DNA of 64,000 bases from JBGYPP01 sp041838515 (lineage in GTDB: Bacteria > Bacillota > Clostridia > Lachnospirales > Lachnospiraceae), in assembly GCA_041838515.1 (NCBI GenBank), contig JBGYPP010000018.1, positions 1-64,000 of the forward strand, given 5' to 3'. The notes under the pieces are model-generated. The model had not been told where the DNA came from and did no database searches. It saw nothing but the letters and a program-made list of their open reading frames with translations. How positions within the stretch are numbered: the first letter of the stretch is position 1; each line of letters begins with the position of its first letter. Below are positions 1 through 6,645 of the stretch, piece by piece. A program made the translations under genes and the position numbers.

Positions 1-73
1 CCGGAGTTTCTGGCCACTTCCCTTCCCTGTATAGTTCGACGCATTTCCGCTTGTACTTGTAACTATAACGCAT
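1..73 (-). CDS. transposase N-terminus, partial (runs off the left edge)
   Basis: ATG at 73 on the minus strand opens an uninterrupted frame to the window edge. The 24 visible residues begin MRYSYKYKRKCVELYREG and continue KWPETP. This resembles the helix-turn-helix start of OrfA-type transposases (IS3 family and relatives), which typically open with Y-S-Y/F-x-F/Y-K followed by a V-E-L-Y helix. AAGGAGGG lies just upstream at 83-90 on the minus strand, well placed for this start. The catalytic part is not visible, so function is inferred from the N-terminal motif and from the adjacent element end at 137. Confidence 0.55.
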   Translation of the reverse strand, partial: MRYSYKYKRKCVELYREGKWPETP

Positions 74-80
74 AAAAAAA

Positions 81-114
81 TACCCTCCTTACTGGTTGTC
101 CAGTAAAGAGGGTA
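81..114 (-). promoter_or_regulatory. hairpin enclosing the transposase ribosome binding site
   Basis: The arms at 81-95 and 100-114 are 15 bases each with a 4-base loop and one G-T pair. On the minus strand the 3' arm is the AAGGAGGG ribosome binding site of the transposase, so folding would hide it. A run of T follows on the minus strand (80-74), so the structure could also act as a weak terminator. Hairpins that block translation of read-through transcripts are known for several insertion sequences; the role here is inferred. Confidence 0.5.
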
Positions 115-137
115 CATATCATAGTGCGACAGCCCCT

Positions 138-355
138 TTTTTTGGCATTGTGGTGGGCCTGCATTGGCCCCAGGGCAGAGGAGGGACTGTGTTCCAGGAA
201 TGGTGTGACACAGAGGGTGGGAAAGGTCTGATATTTTGCCCCGGGTTTTTTTGTGACCTTGTTACAGAAAGAAAGAGGCAGGCGGAGGTATATTGGCAGA
301 AGAACAATGCGCATATGCCGCTCCGGGGGCCGGGGTGGAGGAAAAGGAGGAGGAT
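138..355. other. intergenic region between the IS end and the CoA-disulfide reductase gene
   Basis: About 220 bases with no convincing gene. I see no close match to a -35/-10 pair in front of the reductase gene. AAAGGAGGAGGAT at 340-352 is a strong ribosome binding site for the ATG at 356. An in-frame TTG at 293 would add 21 residues (Ala/Gly/Glu-rich) that do not belong to the flavoprotein fold. Confidence 0.4.
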
Positions 356-2089
356 ATGGCTAGAAAAACAGTGATAGTAGGCGGTGTGGCCGGAGGCGCC
401 ACCACGGCGGCCAGGCTGCGGCGGCTGGACGAAGATAGGGAGATCTTGGTGCTGGAAAGAGGGGATTATATTTCCTATGCCAATTGCGGCCTGCCCTATT
501 ATGTGGGCGAGGTGATACGGGAGAGGGATGGCCTGCTGCTGCAAAGTCCGGAGCTGATGAGGCAGCGCTTCAACATAGAAGTGCGGGTGCGGCATGAGGT
601 GCTGTCCTTAGATCCCCAGGCCAAACGCATACAAGTGAAAAATTTGACAGACGGCCAGATGTATGAGGAGTCTTATGATGATTTGGTTCTGGCCACCGGC
701 TCCTCCCCCCTGCTGCCTCCCATACCCGGCATAGAGCATAAGGCCATTATGCGGCTGTGGACGGTGCCGGATACGGATGCCATCAAGGCGGCTGTGGACA
801 GGCTCTGCTCCAGCCGGAGGGAGGGGGAGTCAGCGCCCCGGGCCGTGGTCATAGGCGGAGGGTTTATAGGCCTGGAGATGGCGGAAAATCTGCACGCCCG
901 GGGTCTGGAGGTGGCTCTGGTGGAGATGCAGAACCAGGTGATGGCCCCCTTGGATCCGGAGATGGCTGCCATATTGCACAGGCATATGGAGGATCAGGGC
1001 GTGGAACTGCACCTGGGGGATGGGACATCCTCCTTTGCGGACAAGGACGGCGCTGTGGAGGTTTGCCTGCAAAGCGGCAAACGGCTGGTGGCGGATCTGG
1101 TCATCCTGGCGCTGGGAGTGCGGCCGAACAGTGAATTGGCCAAGGCGGCCGGTCTGGAATTGAATATTCGGGGCGGCATAGTGGTGGATAAGGCCTTTCG
1201 AACCTCTCAGCCGGATATCTATGCCGTGGGGGATGTGATAGAGGTGGATATGCCCTTGACCGGAGCCAGGACCATGATACCCCTGGCCGGTCCGGCCAAC
1301 AAGCAGGCCCGTATACTGGCTGACAATCTGGCAGGACTGCCCGCCAAGGAATATGTGGGTACCTACGGCACGGCCGTAGCCAAGGTCTTTGATTGGACGG
1401 CGGCCAGCACAGGCTTAAATGAGAAGCAGCTGCTGGCCATGGGCAGGGAAAAGGGCAGGGATTTTCACAGCCTGTGCCTGCTGCAAAAATCTCACGCCGG
1501 GTATTATCCCGCCCCTGGCGTGATGCTGCTAAAACTGCTCTTTGGGCCCTCCGGGGAGATTTTTGGCGGTCAGATCGTGGGACAGGAGGGGGCGGATAAA
1601 CGTATAGACACGTTGGCTACGGTAATGTCCATGGGCGGGAATGTGCATCAGCTGGCCCGGCTGGAACTGGCGTATGCGCCTCCCTATTCCTCAGCCAAGG
1701 ATCCAGTGAATATGCTAGGATTTGCGGCGGAGAATGTGCTGGACGGCAAGGTGGACTTTGTGACCTGGCAGGAGATACGGGCCCAGGAGGCGCTGCCGGA
1801 GGAGCAGAGAGGGTACTATGTCTTGGATGTGACCGAGGAGGGGGAGAGGCAGGCCTTTGCCTATCCCGGCTCGTACCACATTCCTTTGGGCGAGCTGCGG
1901 CAGCGCTTGGATGAACTGCCTAAGGACAAGCCCCTGGCCGTGTACTGTGCAGTGGGTATAAGGGCCAACACCGCCTGCCGCATCCTGCGGCAAAGGGGAT
2001 TTGCCGATGCCGCCATCCTGGCCGGAGGCAACAGCCTGTACAAGCTGAGTTTTCCGCAGGATGAGGGGCAGGAGGTAAAAAAAAACTAA
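356..2089 (+). CDS. CoA-disulfide reductase / NAD(P)H-dependent flavoprotein with C-terminal rhodanese domain
   Basis: Protein of 577 residues. An FAD-binding GGVAGG motif lies at 9-14 and the single-cysteine redox centre in SYANCGLPYY (Cys44), the hallmark of CoA-disulfide reductases and NADH oxidases. The NAD(P)-binding GGGFIGLE lies in the middle, followed by the FAD motif YAVGD and a dimerisation domain. The last ~110 residues form a rhodanese domain with the active-site loop CAVGIRA. The family reduces CoA disulfides, persulfides or polysulfides in the cytoplasm. Start chosen at 356 because AAAGGAGGAGGAT precedes it. The TusA-DsrE gene follows 32 bases downstream. Exact substrate cannot be read from the sequence. 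Confidence 0.85.
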   Translation: MARKTVIVGGVAGGATTAARLRRLDEDREILVLERGDYISYANCGLPYYVGEVIRERDGLLLQSPELMRQRFNIEVRVRHEVLSLDPQAKRIQVKNLTDGQMYEESYDDLVLATGSSPLLPPIPGIEHKAIMRLWTVPDTDAIKAAVDRLCSSRREGESAPRAVVIGGGFIGLEMAENLHARGLEVALVEMQNQVMAPLDPEMAAILHRHMEDQGVELHLGDGTSSFADKDGAVEVCLQSGKRLVADLVILALGVRPNSELAKAAGLELNIRGGIVVDKAFRTSQPDIYAVGDVIEVDMPLTGARTMIPLAGPANKQARILADNLAGLPAKEYVGTYGTAVAKVFDWTAASTGLNEKQLLAMGREKGRDFHSLCLLQKSHAGYYPAPGVMLLKLLFGPSGEIFGGQIVGQEGADKRIDTLATVMSMGGNVHQLARLELAYAPPYSSAKDPVNMLGFAAENVLDGKVDFVTWQEIRAQEALPEEQRGYYVLDVTEEGERQAFAYPGSYHIPLGELRQRLDELPKDKPLAVYCAVGIRANTACRILRQRGFADAAILAGGNSLYKLSFPQDEGQEVKKN

Positions 2090-2121
2090 ACTCGGATAAG
2101 CACTCTGGAGAGGAAACCGGT

Positions 2122-2874
2122 ATGGCGGCCATGCCTGCGGCCAAGCGCCTGGACTGCTGCGGTATGCAATGCCCCGGCCCTATTATGGCCGTGGGTCAGG
2201 CCTTGGAGGAGATGGATTCCGGACAGGTGTTGGAGATTTGCTCCACGGATCCGGCCTTTGGCCGGGATATATCCGCCTGGTGCGGGCGCATGGGGCATAA
2301 GGTGCTGGGCCATACTAAAGAAAACAAACGTTCTATATATTCCATTCAAAAGGATGGCCGGGGCAGCTGTCCGGTGCCGGAGGCTGGCGGTCCGGCCAAT
2401 CTGCCCCAGGGCAAGACCATGGTGGTGTTTAGCCAGGATATGGACAGGGCGCTGGCCTCCTTTATCATAGCCAATGGGGCGGCCAGCATGGGCCGCAAGG
2501 TGACTATGTTTTTCACTTTCTGGGGGCTGAATATACTGCGTAAGCCCCAGCCCCAGGCCGCCGGCAAGACCTTCCTGGAGAAAATGTTTGGCTGGATGAT
2601 GCCCAAGGGGGCTGGTCGTCTGCCTCTGTCTAGAATGCATATGGCCGGCATGGGTCCTGCGCTGATCAAGAAGATCATGCGGGATAAGAATGTCCAGAGT
2701 CTGGAGAGTCTGATACAGGCGGCGCTGGACAATGGCGTGCAGCTGGTGGCCTGCTCCATGTCCATGGACATTATGGGCATCAAAGAGGAGGAGCTGATTC
2801 CGGGCGTACAGTTGGGCGGCGTGGCCGCCTACCTGGCCGATGCGGAGGAGGCCAATGTGAACTTGTTTATCTGA
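2122..2874 (+). CDS. TusA-DsrE fusion protein (sulfur carrier / sulfurtransferase)
   Basis: Protein of 250 residues. Residues ~8-75 form a TusA/SirA-like domain with the C-P-x-P motif (CPGP, residues 17-20; Cys17 is the expected persulfide carrier). Residues ~95-250 match DsrE/DsrF-like proteins (TMVVFSQDMDRALASFIIA, then a G-x-K-V-T-M-F-F-T-F-W-G-L-N segment). In many bacteria these domains are fused to the C-terminus of a CoA-disulfide reductase; here they form a separate gene 32 bases downstream of one, so the two probably act together in persulfide transfer. Start ATG 2122 follows GGAGAGG. The transcript ends at the hairpin 2883-2908. Confidence 0.8.
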   Translation: MAAMPAAKRLDCCGMQCPGPIMAVGQALEEMDSGQVLEICSTDPAFGRDISAWCGRMGHKVLGHTKENKRSIYSIQKDGRGSCPVPEAGGPANLPQGKTMVVFSQDMDRALASFIIANGAASMGRKVTMFFTFWGLNILRKPQPQAAGKTFLEKMFGWMMPKGAGRLPLSRMHMAGMGPALIKKIMRDKNVQSLESLIQAALDNGVQLVACSMSMDIMGIKEEELIPGVQLGGVAAYLADAEEANVNLFI

Positions 2875-2882
2875 TGGAGGGA

Positions 2883-2908
2883 GGGCCGGCGGCAGCCGGC
2901 CCTTTTTT
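2883..2908 (+). terminator. rho-independent terminator after the sulfur-transfer genes
   Basis: A perfect 8-base stem GGGCCGGC/GCCGGCCC (2883-2890, 2895-2902) with loop GGCA, followed by six T. It begins 9 bases after the stop codon at 2874. Confidence 0.9.
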
Positions 2909-2987
2909 GTCGGGAGAGGTTTTGGTGATTTTTCTTATTTTTTGACAATAATCCCATCTTCTTTTAGAAATACTAACGGATAAATAT

Positions 2988-3016
2988 TTGACAATCCAAC
3001 ATATGTTTAGTAAAAT
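2988..3016 (+). promoter_or_regulatory. sigma-A type promoter for the membrane protein gene at 3049
   Basis: TTGACA (2988-2993), 17-base spacer, TAAAAT (3011-3016). The start of transcription would fall near 3023, which rules out the upstream in-frame ATG at 3019 and supports ATG 3049. Confidence 0.75.
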
Positions 3017-3048
3017 AAATGAAACAGGGGAGAAAGGGGGTGCGGTCT

Positions 3049-3708
3049 ATGAAAACTTTGACGAAAAAAATGGGGAATAGTCAAAAGGGAGTGGCATGGG
3101 CTAGAGGCCTGGCTCTGGCTTTCGGGCTGTTGTCTGCGGCGGGTCTGACAGGCGGTTATATGGGTGTTTTTTCTGGTCAGGATGCGCAGGGCGCTATGGC
3201 TCTGTGGGGCATGGAGATGTGGGTAGGCCTGGCTTTGTTGCTCTTGTATCTGTCTGTGCGCAGCTGGCAGGGGCGCCAGCCGGTTCAGAGTGATGGGCAT
3301 CTTCTGGCTGTCAATTGGACGGCTTTTGGCCTGGGTTTTTTGGCCCAGTGGTTTGCGGCTTCCGTGCTGGCCTGGAGCGTGGTCTATATGGATGGACAGC
3401 CTGTGGCGGAGGGATTTATACGCCGTTTGGAGGCCTTTTGGATATTGGGCACGGCGGCGGGCGCATTGATTGCCCTTTATGGAGCGTATAGGCTGTGGCA
3501 GCGGCAGGCTCTGGCCTATGGCACGGTATTGATGGGGCTGGGATTGGCCGTTTCGGTTTTGGCCCATAGGCGCAGCATGATGCTAGTGGGGGATTGGCAA
3601 CAGATTCCCGCTGTGGTGCTGTGGCCCTTTGTGATTTGCCTGGCTTTGGCGTTGTTCCACAGCTGGTATTTGCAGGTGGCGCTGCCGGCCTTGGAAAAAC
3701 TGCGTTAG
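3049..3708 (+). CDS. membrane protein of unknown function, 219 aa
   Basis: I do not recognise a family. After a basic N-terminus (MKTLTKKMGNSQKG) the protein has about five hydrophobic segments: roughly residues 17-40, 52-71, 90-112, 128-150 and 155-172, plus a C-terminal one near 190-212. No catalytic or binding motif is visible. ATG 3049 is chosen because the promoter's -10 element ends at 3016 and AGAAAGGGGG at 3031-3040 is a good ribosome binding site. It has its own promoter and is followed by two small membrane protein genes at 3928 and 4203, so the three may share a function. Confidence 0.7.
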   Translation: MKTLTKKMGNSQKGVAWARGLALAFGLLSAAGLTGGYMGVFSGQDAQGAMALWGMEMWVGLALLLLYLSVRSWQGRQPVQSDGHLLAVNWTAFGLGFLAQWFAASVLAWSVVYMDGQPVAEGFIRRLEAFWILGTAAGALIALYGAYRLWQRQALAYGTVLMGLGLAVSVLAHRRSMMLVGDWQQIPAVVLWPFVICLALALFHSWYLQVALPALEKLR

Positions 3709-3927
3709 TCTTTGTGGCGAGATAGTACTTACATGTTACCTCCCTGTTTTGGCCTGTTGTTGATGCTGTAGTTTTCTAGCTATTCTAAAAGCAGGGGTTG
3801 GCCGGGTAAGCCAGCTCCTCTTGCCAAAAGTTAAGAAATGGTTTTTGGCTTTCATTTCCTAGGTGTAAGTTGAGCCTGCCATGATGGGGTTGGAATAGTT
3901 CTTAGAAAAGGGGGGAAGGAGGGGCGT
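3709..3927. other. intergenic region between two membrane protein genes
   Basis: No gene is visible. A weak hairpin GCCAAAA/TTTTGGC (3823-3829, 3843-3849) followed by TTTC could be a poor terminator for the upstream gene. A very purine-rich stretch with GGGGGGAAGGAGGGG (around 3909-3923) provides the ribosome binding site for ATG 3928. I see no clear -35/-10 pair. Confidence 0.35.
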
Positions 3928-4212
3928 ATGAGTCCGTATATGCAGATGATCACCGCCCTGGCCTTGTTGGGTCTGGGGCTGCAGATTTGGCTGGCTGGCA
4001 GGGTCAGGGCCTGGTGGCTGGGCATGGCCGTGCCGGCGGCATTTGCCGTATATGGCGTCCATACCTGGATGGAGCTGGGGGATGTGGCCGTAGATCCCAT
4101 CAGTCGTCTGGCTTTTTGGATACCGGCCGTGGTATTGTCCTTTGTCTTTGTCATAGTGTATTTTCGCCGCCTGGCCGGTGAGGAGAGAGGAGGCGGATCT
4201 GTATGTGGGTAG
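3928..4212 (+). CDS. small membrane protein of unknown function, 94 aa
   Basis: Three hydrophobic segments (about residues 7-23, 27-46, 60-79) end in a basic, glycine-rich tail (RRLAGEERGGGS). I recognise no family. A very strong purine-rich ribosome binding site precedes the ATG. Its 3' end overlaps the next gene by 10 bases, so the pair is translationally coupled and probably forms one complex. The GC content is like that of its neighbours. Confidence 0.65.
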   Translation: MSPYMQMITALALLGLGLQIWLAGRVRAWWLGMAVPAAFAVYGVHTWMELGDVAVDPISRLAFWIPAVVLSFVFVIVYFRRLAGEERGGGSVCG

Positions 4213-4535
4213 GCCTGGATGTAAAAGTGTGGCTTTTGTTTGTCATAGGCTTGTGCCTGGCCCAGGCTTGGATAGCCCGCCATGGAAAGGCCTGGATGAT
4301 GGGGTTTTTGCCCCTGCTGTACATAGGCGTATACGGAAAGATTTTCCGCTTCCTGCTGTTGCGTGATTGGCGTACGCCCAGGCCGGGGTTTAACGTATAC
4401 GGTTTTTTGGGCATGGCTTCGCCGGTGCTGTATCTGGTGTTGGCCTATGTGGCGGCGCATTATTTCTGGAAATGGCGGGCGCTGCAGCCCTGCCGGCGGC
4501 AGGAGGCCCTGGAGGGCAAGGCCCGGGCCGGCTGA
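4203..4535 (+). CDS. small membrane protein of unknown function, 110 aa
   Basis: About three membrane segments (residues ~8-24, 30-48, 68-90) with a conserved-looking loop RDWRTPRPGFNVYG between the second and third, and a charged C-terminus. I recognise no family. It starts inside the previous gene (10-base overlap) behind GAGAGGAGG, and a strong terminator follows at 4565-4599, so it is the last gene of its unit. Confidence 0.65.
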   Translation: MWVGLDVKVWLLFVIGLCLAQAWIARHGKAWMMGFLPLLYIGVYGKIFRFLLLRDWRTPRPGFNVYGFLGMASPVLYLVLAYVAAHYFWKWRALQPCRRQEALEGKARAG

Positions 4536-4564
4536 GGATGGGCGGCCCATAGCGGATTGATTAG

Positions 4565-4599
4565 GTGGAAAGACTGCTCCCGGGTCTTTCCACTTTTTT
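4565..4599 (+). terminator. rho-independent terminator after the small membrane protein genes
   Basis: Perfect 10-base stem GTGGAAAGAC/GTCTTTCCAC (4565-4574, 4584-4593) followed by six T. Confidence 0.9.
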
Positions 4600-4624
4600 A
4601 ATGATTTTCCCTCCCCCTTGCCTA

Positions 4625-4653
4625 TTGTCAATTGTAAAGAATTTTGGTAGTAT
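4625..4653 (+). promoter_or_regulatory. promoter of the acyl-CoA carboxylase gene
   Basis: TTGTCA (4625-4630), 17-base spacer, TAGTAT (4648-4653). Transcription would start near 4660, exactly where the FabT-like operator begins. Confidence 0.7.
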
Positions 4654-4659
4654 GGAAAA

Positions 4660-4693
4660 AGTTTGAATATCAAAACACTTGAATTTCAAAACT
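4660..4693 (+). promoter_or_regulatory. FabT-like operator pair in front of the carboxylase gene
   Basis: AGTTTGAATATCAAAAC (4660-4676) fits the published FabT box ANTTTGANNNTCAAANT except for the last base. A weaker second copy, CTTGAATTTCAAAA, has its half-site 16 bases further on (4678 against 4662). The acpP promoter of the fab operon has the same arrangement at 54264-54280 with a second half-site 16 bases on. Placement over the transcription start implies repression. Binding by the window's own FabT-like protein is inferred. Confidence 0.65.
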
Positions 4694-4710
4694 TTTGGGA
4701 GGAGCGGGCC

Positions 4711-6318
4711 ATGGATTGGGAGAGCGCATTGGGGCAGCTGCAGAATAAGCGGGCTAGGGCCAGGGCCGGTGGCGGCCGGGGCAAGCAGGAGAAGCAGCAT
4801 GCCCAGGGCAAATTGACGGCCAGGGAGAGGCTGGACATACTGTTGGACAAAGACAGCTTTGTGGAGATGAACGGCTTTGTTGAGGGACGTATAGATGATT
4901 TCGATCTGGACAAGCGCCGTTATGCCGGAGATGGCGTGGTGACCGGATATGGCAGCATCCGGGGGCGCAGGGTCTTTGTGTCCAGCGAGGATTTTACGGT
5001 GATAGGCGGCACGCTGGGCGAATACCATGCGCGCAAGATTATGGCGGCCCAGGATATGGCTATGGATATGGGCATACCTTTTATCTCTATCAATGACAGC
5101 GGCGGCGCCAGAATAGAGGAGGGTATAGATTCCCTGGCCGGGTACAGCGGTATTTTTCTGCGGCACACCAAGGCCAGCGGCGTGATTCCCCAAATCGCAG
5201 TCATACTGGGTCCCTGCGCCGGCGGAGCCTGCTATGGGCCGGCCATCTGCGACTTTATTTTTATGGTGGAGGGCACCTCCAAGATGTTTATCACCGGTCC
5301 CAATGTGGTCAAGACCGTAATACAGGAGGAGGTCAGCGTTGAGGATCTGGGGGGCGCAAAGGTCCATGCCACCAAGAGCGGCGTATCTCACTTTACTTAT
5401 ACCACGGAGCAGGACTGCCTGATGGGCGTGCGCAGCCTGCTGTCCTATCTGCCGGACAACTATGAATCCCCCCTGCCTGTTTCTCCCAAAGGGGATAAGG
5501 AAACTGCCTTTATGACTGTCAATACGGTGCTGAAGAAGCTGCCCTTTGGGTCTGGGGAGGCCGCTGGGGCTGTGAGCCTGCGGAGCCTGGTGCCGGACAA
5601 TGCCCGCACTCCCTATGATGTGAAAAAGGTCATAGCACATCTGGCGGATGCCGACAGCTTTATGGAGGTCCAAAAGGATTTTGCCGCCAATGTGGTGGTG
5701 GGCTTTGGCCGTATGGAGGGCAGGACTGTAGGCTTTGTGGCCAACCAGCCCATGGTGCTGGGCGGCTCTTTGGATTACCATGCCTCGGACAAGATGGCCC
5801 GTTTTATCCGCTTCTGCGACTGCTTTGGCATACCCCTGGTGACTCTGGTGGATGTGCCGGCCTTTATGCCCGGCAGCATACAGGAGCATAACGGCATCAT
5901 AAGGCATGGCGCCAAAGTGTTATTTGCTTACTCCGAGGCCACTGTGCCCAAGATATCCGTGATTATGCGCAAGGCTTATGGCGGCGCATATATAGCCATG
6001 AACTCTAAGGAGATGGGCGCAGATATGGTCTTTGCCTGGCCCATAGCCGAGATCGCCGTAATGGGTGCGGAGGGGGCTGCCAATATCGTATTCAAGAAGA
6101 AGATCAATGAGTCAGAGAACCCGGCCCAGATGCGGGAGCAGTGTAAGGCGGAGTACGAGGAGCGCTTCCTCAATCCCTATATCGCCGCCAAGAGAGGGTA
6201 TGTCAATGAAGTCATAGAGCCGGACGAAACCAGGGAGAGGCTGCTCTCCGCCCTGGCCGTGCTGTCCACCAAGAAGGTGCAGAAGCCGGCAAAAAAGCAT
6301 GGAAATATTCCTTTGTAA
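4711..6318 (+). CDS. acyl-CoA carboxylase carboxyltransferase (beta) subunit
   Basis: Protein of 535 residues of the propionyl/methylmalonyl/acetyl-CoA carboxyltransferase family, which moves carboxyl groups between biotin and acyl-CoA. Seen: the N-terminal GKLTARERLDILLD signature, the oxyanion-hole segments NDSGGARI (128-135) and GPCAGGACY (167-175), and a complete second crotonase-like half. ATG 4711 is preceded by GGGAGGAG. No biotin carboxylase, biotin carrier or sodium-pump subunit lies beside it. The FabT-like operators suggest a role in making malonyl-CoA for the fab operon, whose acc genes are absent here; a catabolic methylmalonyl-CoA role (MmdA/PccB) is the alternative. Confidence 0.85.
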   Translation: MDWESALGQLQNKRARARAGGGRGKQEKQHAQGKLTARERLDILLDKDSFVEMNGFVEGRIDDFDLDKRRYAGDGVVTGYGSIRGRRVFVSSEDFTVIGGTLGEYHARKIMAAQDMAMDMGIPFISINDSGGARIEEGIDSLAGYSGIFLRHTKASGVIPQIAVILGPCAGGACYGPAICDFIFMVEGTSKMFITGPNVVKTVIQEEVSVEDLGGAKVHATKSGVSHFTYTTEQDCLMGVRSLLSYLPDNYESPLPVSPKGDKETAFMTVNTVLKKLPFGSGEAAGAVSLRSLVPDNARTPYDVKKVIAHLADADSFMEVQKDFAANVVVGFGRMEGRTVGFVANQPMVLGGSLDYHASDKMARFIRFCDCFGIPLVTLVDVPAFMPGSIQEHNGIIRHGAKVLFAYSEATVPKISVIMRKAYGGAYIAMNSKEMGADMVFAWPIAEIAVMGAEGAANIVFKKKINESENPAQMREQCKAEYEERFLNPYIAAKRGYVNEVIEPDETRERLLSALAVLSTKKVQKPAKKHGNIPL

Positions 6319-6330
6319 TCCGTATACAGG

Positions 6331-6431
6331 GGGGGTGTTGCAGTAATGATTAAAAATCTTTACTGCAACACCCCCTTAACTTTGTGTAAAGAAAAAGGGC
6401 ATCGCGCTAACTTAGTTAGTGCGACAGCCCC
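6331..6431. repeat. two-hairpin repeat, copy 1 (IS-related MITE/REP-like element)
   Basis: About 101 bases made of two back-to-back palindromes: a perfect 16-base stem GGGGGTGTTGCAGTAA/TTACTGCAACACCCCC, and an imperfect stem ending GTGCGACAGCCCC. The two outer ends are imperfect inverted repeats of each other (13 of 16 bases agree). A nearly identical copy lies at 42269-42368 in the opposite orientation, and 15 terminal bases equal the insertion sequence end at 137. On the minus strand the second hairpin is followed by TTTTTCTTT and can terminate transcription arriving from the FliD-like gene. Confidence 0.75.
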
Positions 6432-6504
6432 GTCCGTTCATCCCCAGCATGACAGCTTGCAGATCCGGAAGAGTATGGTTGCTGGACTCTTGGCTGGCGG
6501 GAAT

Positions 6505-6534
6505 AAAAAACCGCCCGGATCCATGTCCGGGCGG
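6505..6534 (-). terminator. rho-independent terminator of the FliD-like gene
   Basis: A 9-base stem CCGCCCGGA/TCCGGGCGG (6511-6519, 6526-6534). On the minus strand it is followed by six T (6510-6505). It lies about 110 bases beyond the stop codon of the minus-strand gene. Confidence 0.85.
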
Positions 6535-6550
6535 GCTGTATGAACAATAT

Positions 6551-6641
6551 GCGCAAAAGCGCCCGGCGTTGCGGCTCCGGCAGGCATCCCCAATATGCGC
6601 AAAATGCCCGCCATGCTGGCGCCGGCAGATTTCCGCAATAC
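6551..6641. repeat. diverged tandem duplication of ~46 bp
   Basis: Two units, 6551-6596 and 6597-6641, share GCGCAAAA at their start, a GCCCG core, CCGGCAG and a CAATA end. They follow immediately after the stop codon of the minus-strand FliD-like gene, so they form its 3' untranslated region. They may be old coding duplication or noncoding; I cannot tell. Confidence 0.5.
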
Positions 6642-6645
6642 GCGC

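Larger units (their letters stand above)
1..137 (-). mobile_element. terminal part of an insertion sequence (IS3-like?)
   Basis: Read on the minus strand, the segment begins at 137 with GGGGCTGTCGCACTA, passes through a hairpin (81-95 paired with 100-114) and reaches a ribosome binding site and ATG at 73 that opens a transposase-like protein running off the window. The same 15 bases form one end of the two short repeats at 6331-6431 and 42269-42368, which supports 137 as the real element boundary. The family assignment rests on only 24 residues and is tentative; the other end lies outside the window. Confidence 0.55.
6432..6645. other. 3' region between the carboxylase and the FliD-like gene
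   Basis: Contains the minus-strand terminator at 6505-6534 and a diverged tandem duplication of about 46 bases (6551-6596 and 6597-6641, each opening GCGCAAAA and containing GCCCG and CCGGCAG). I see no gene here. Confidence 0.5.
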
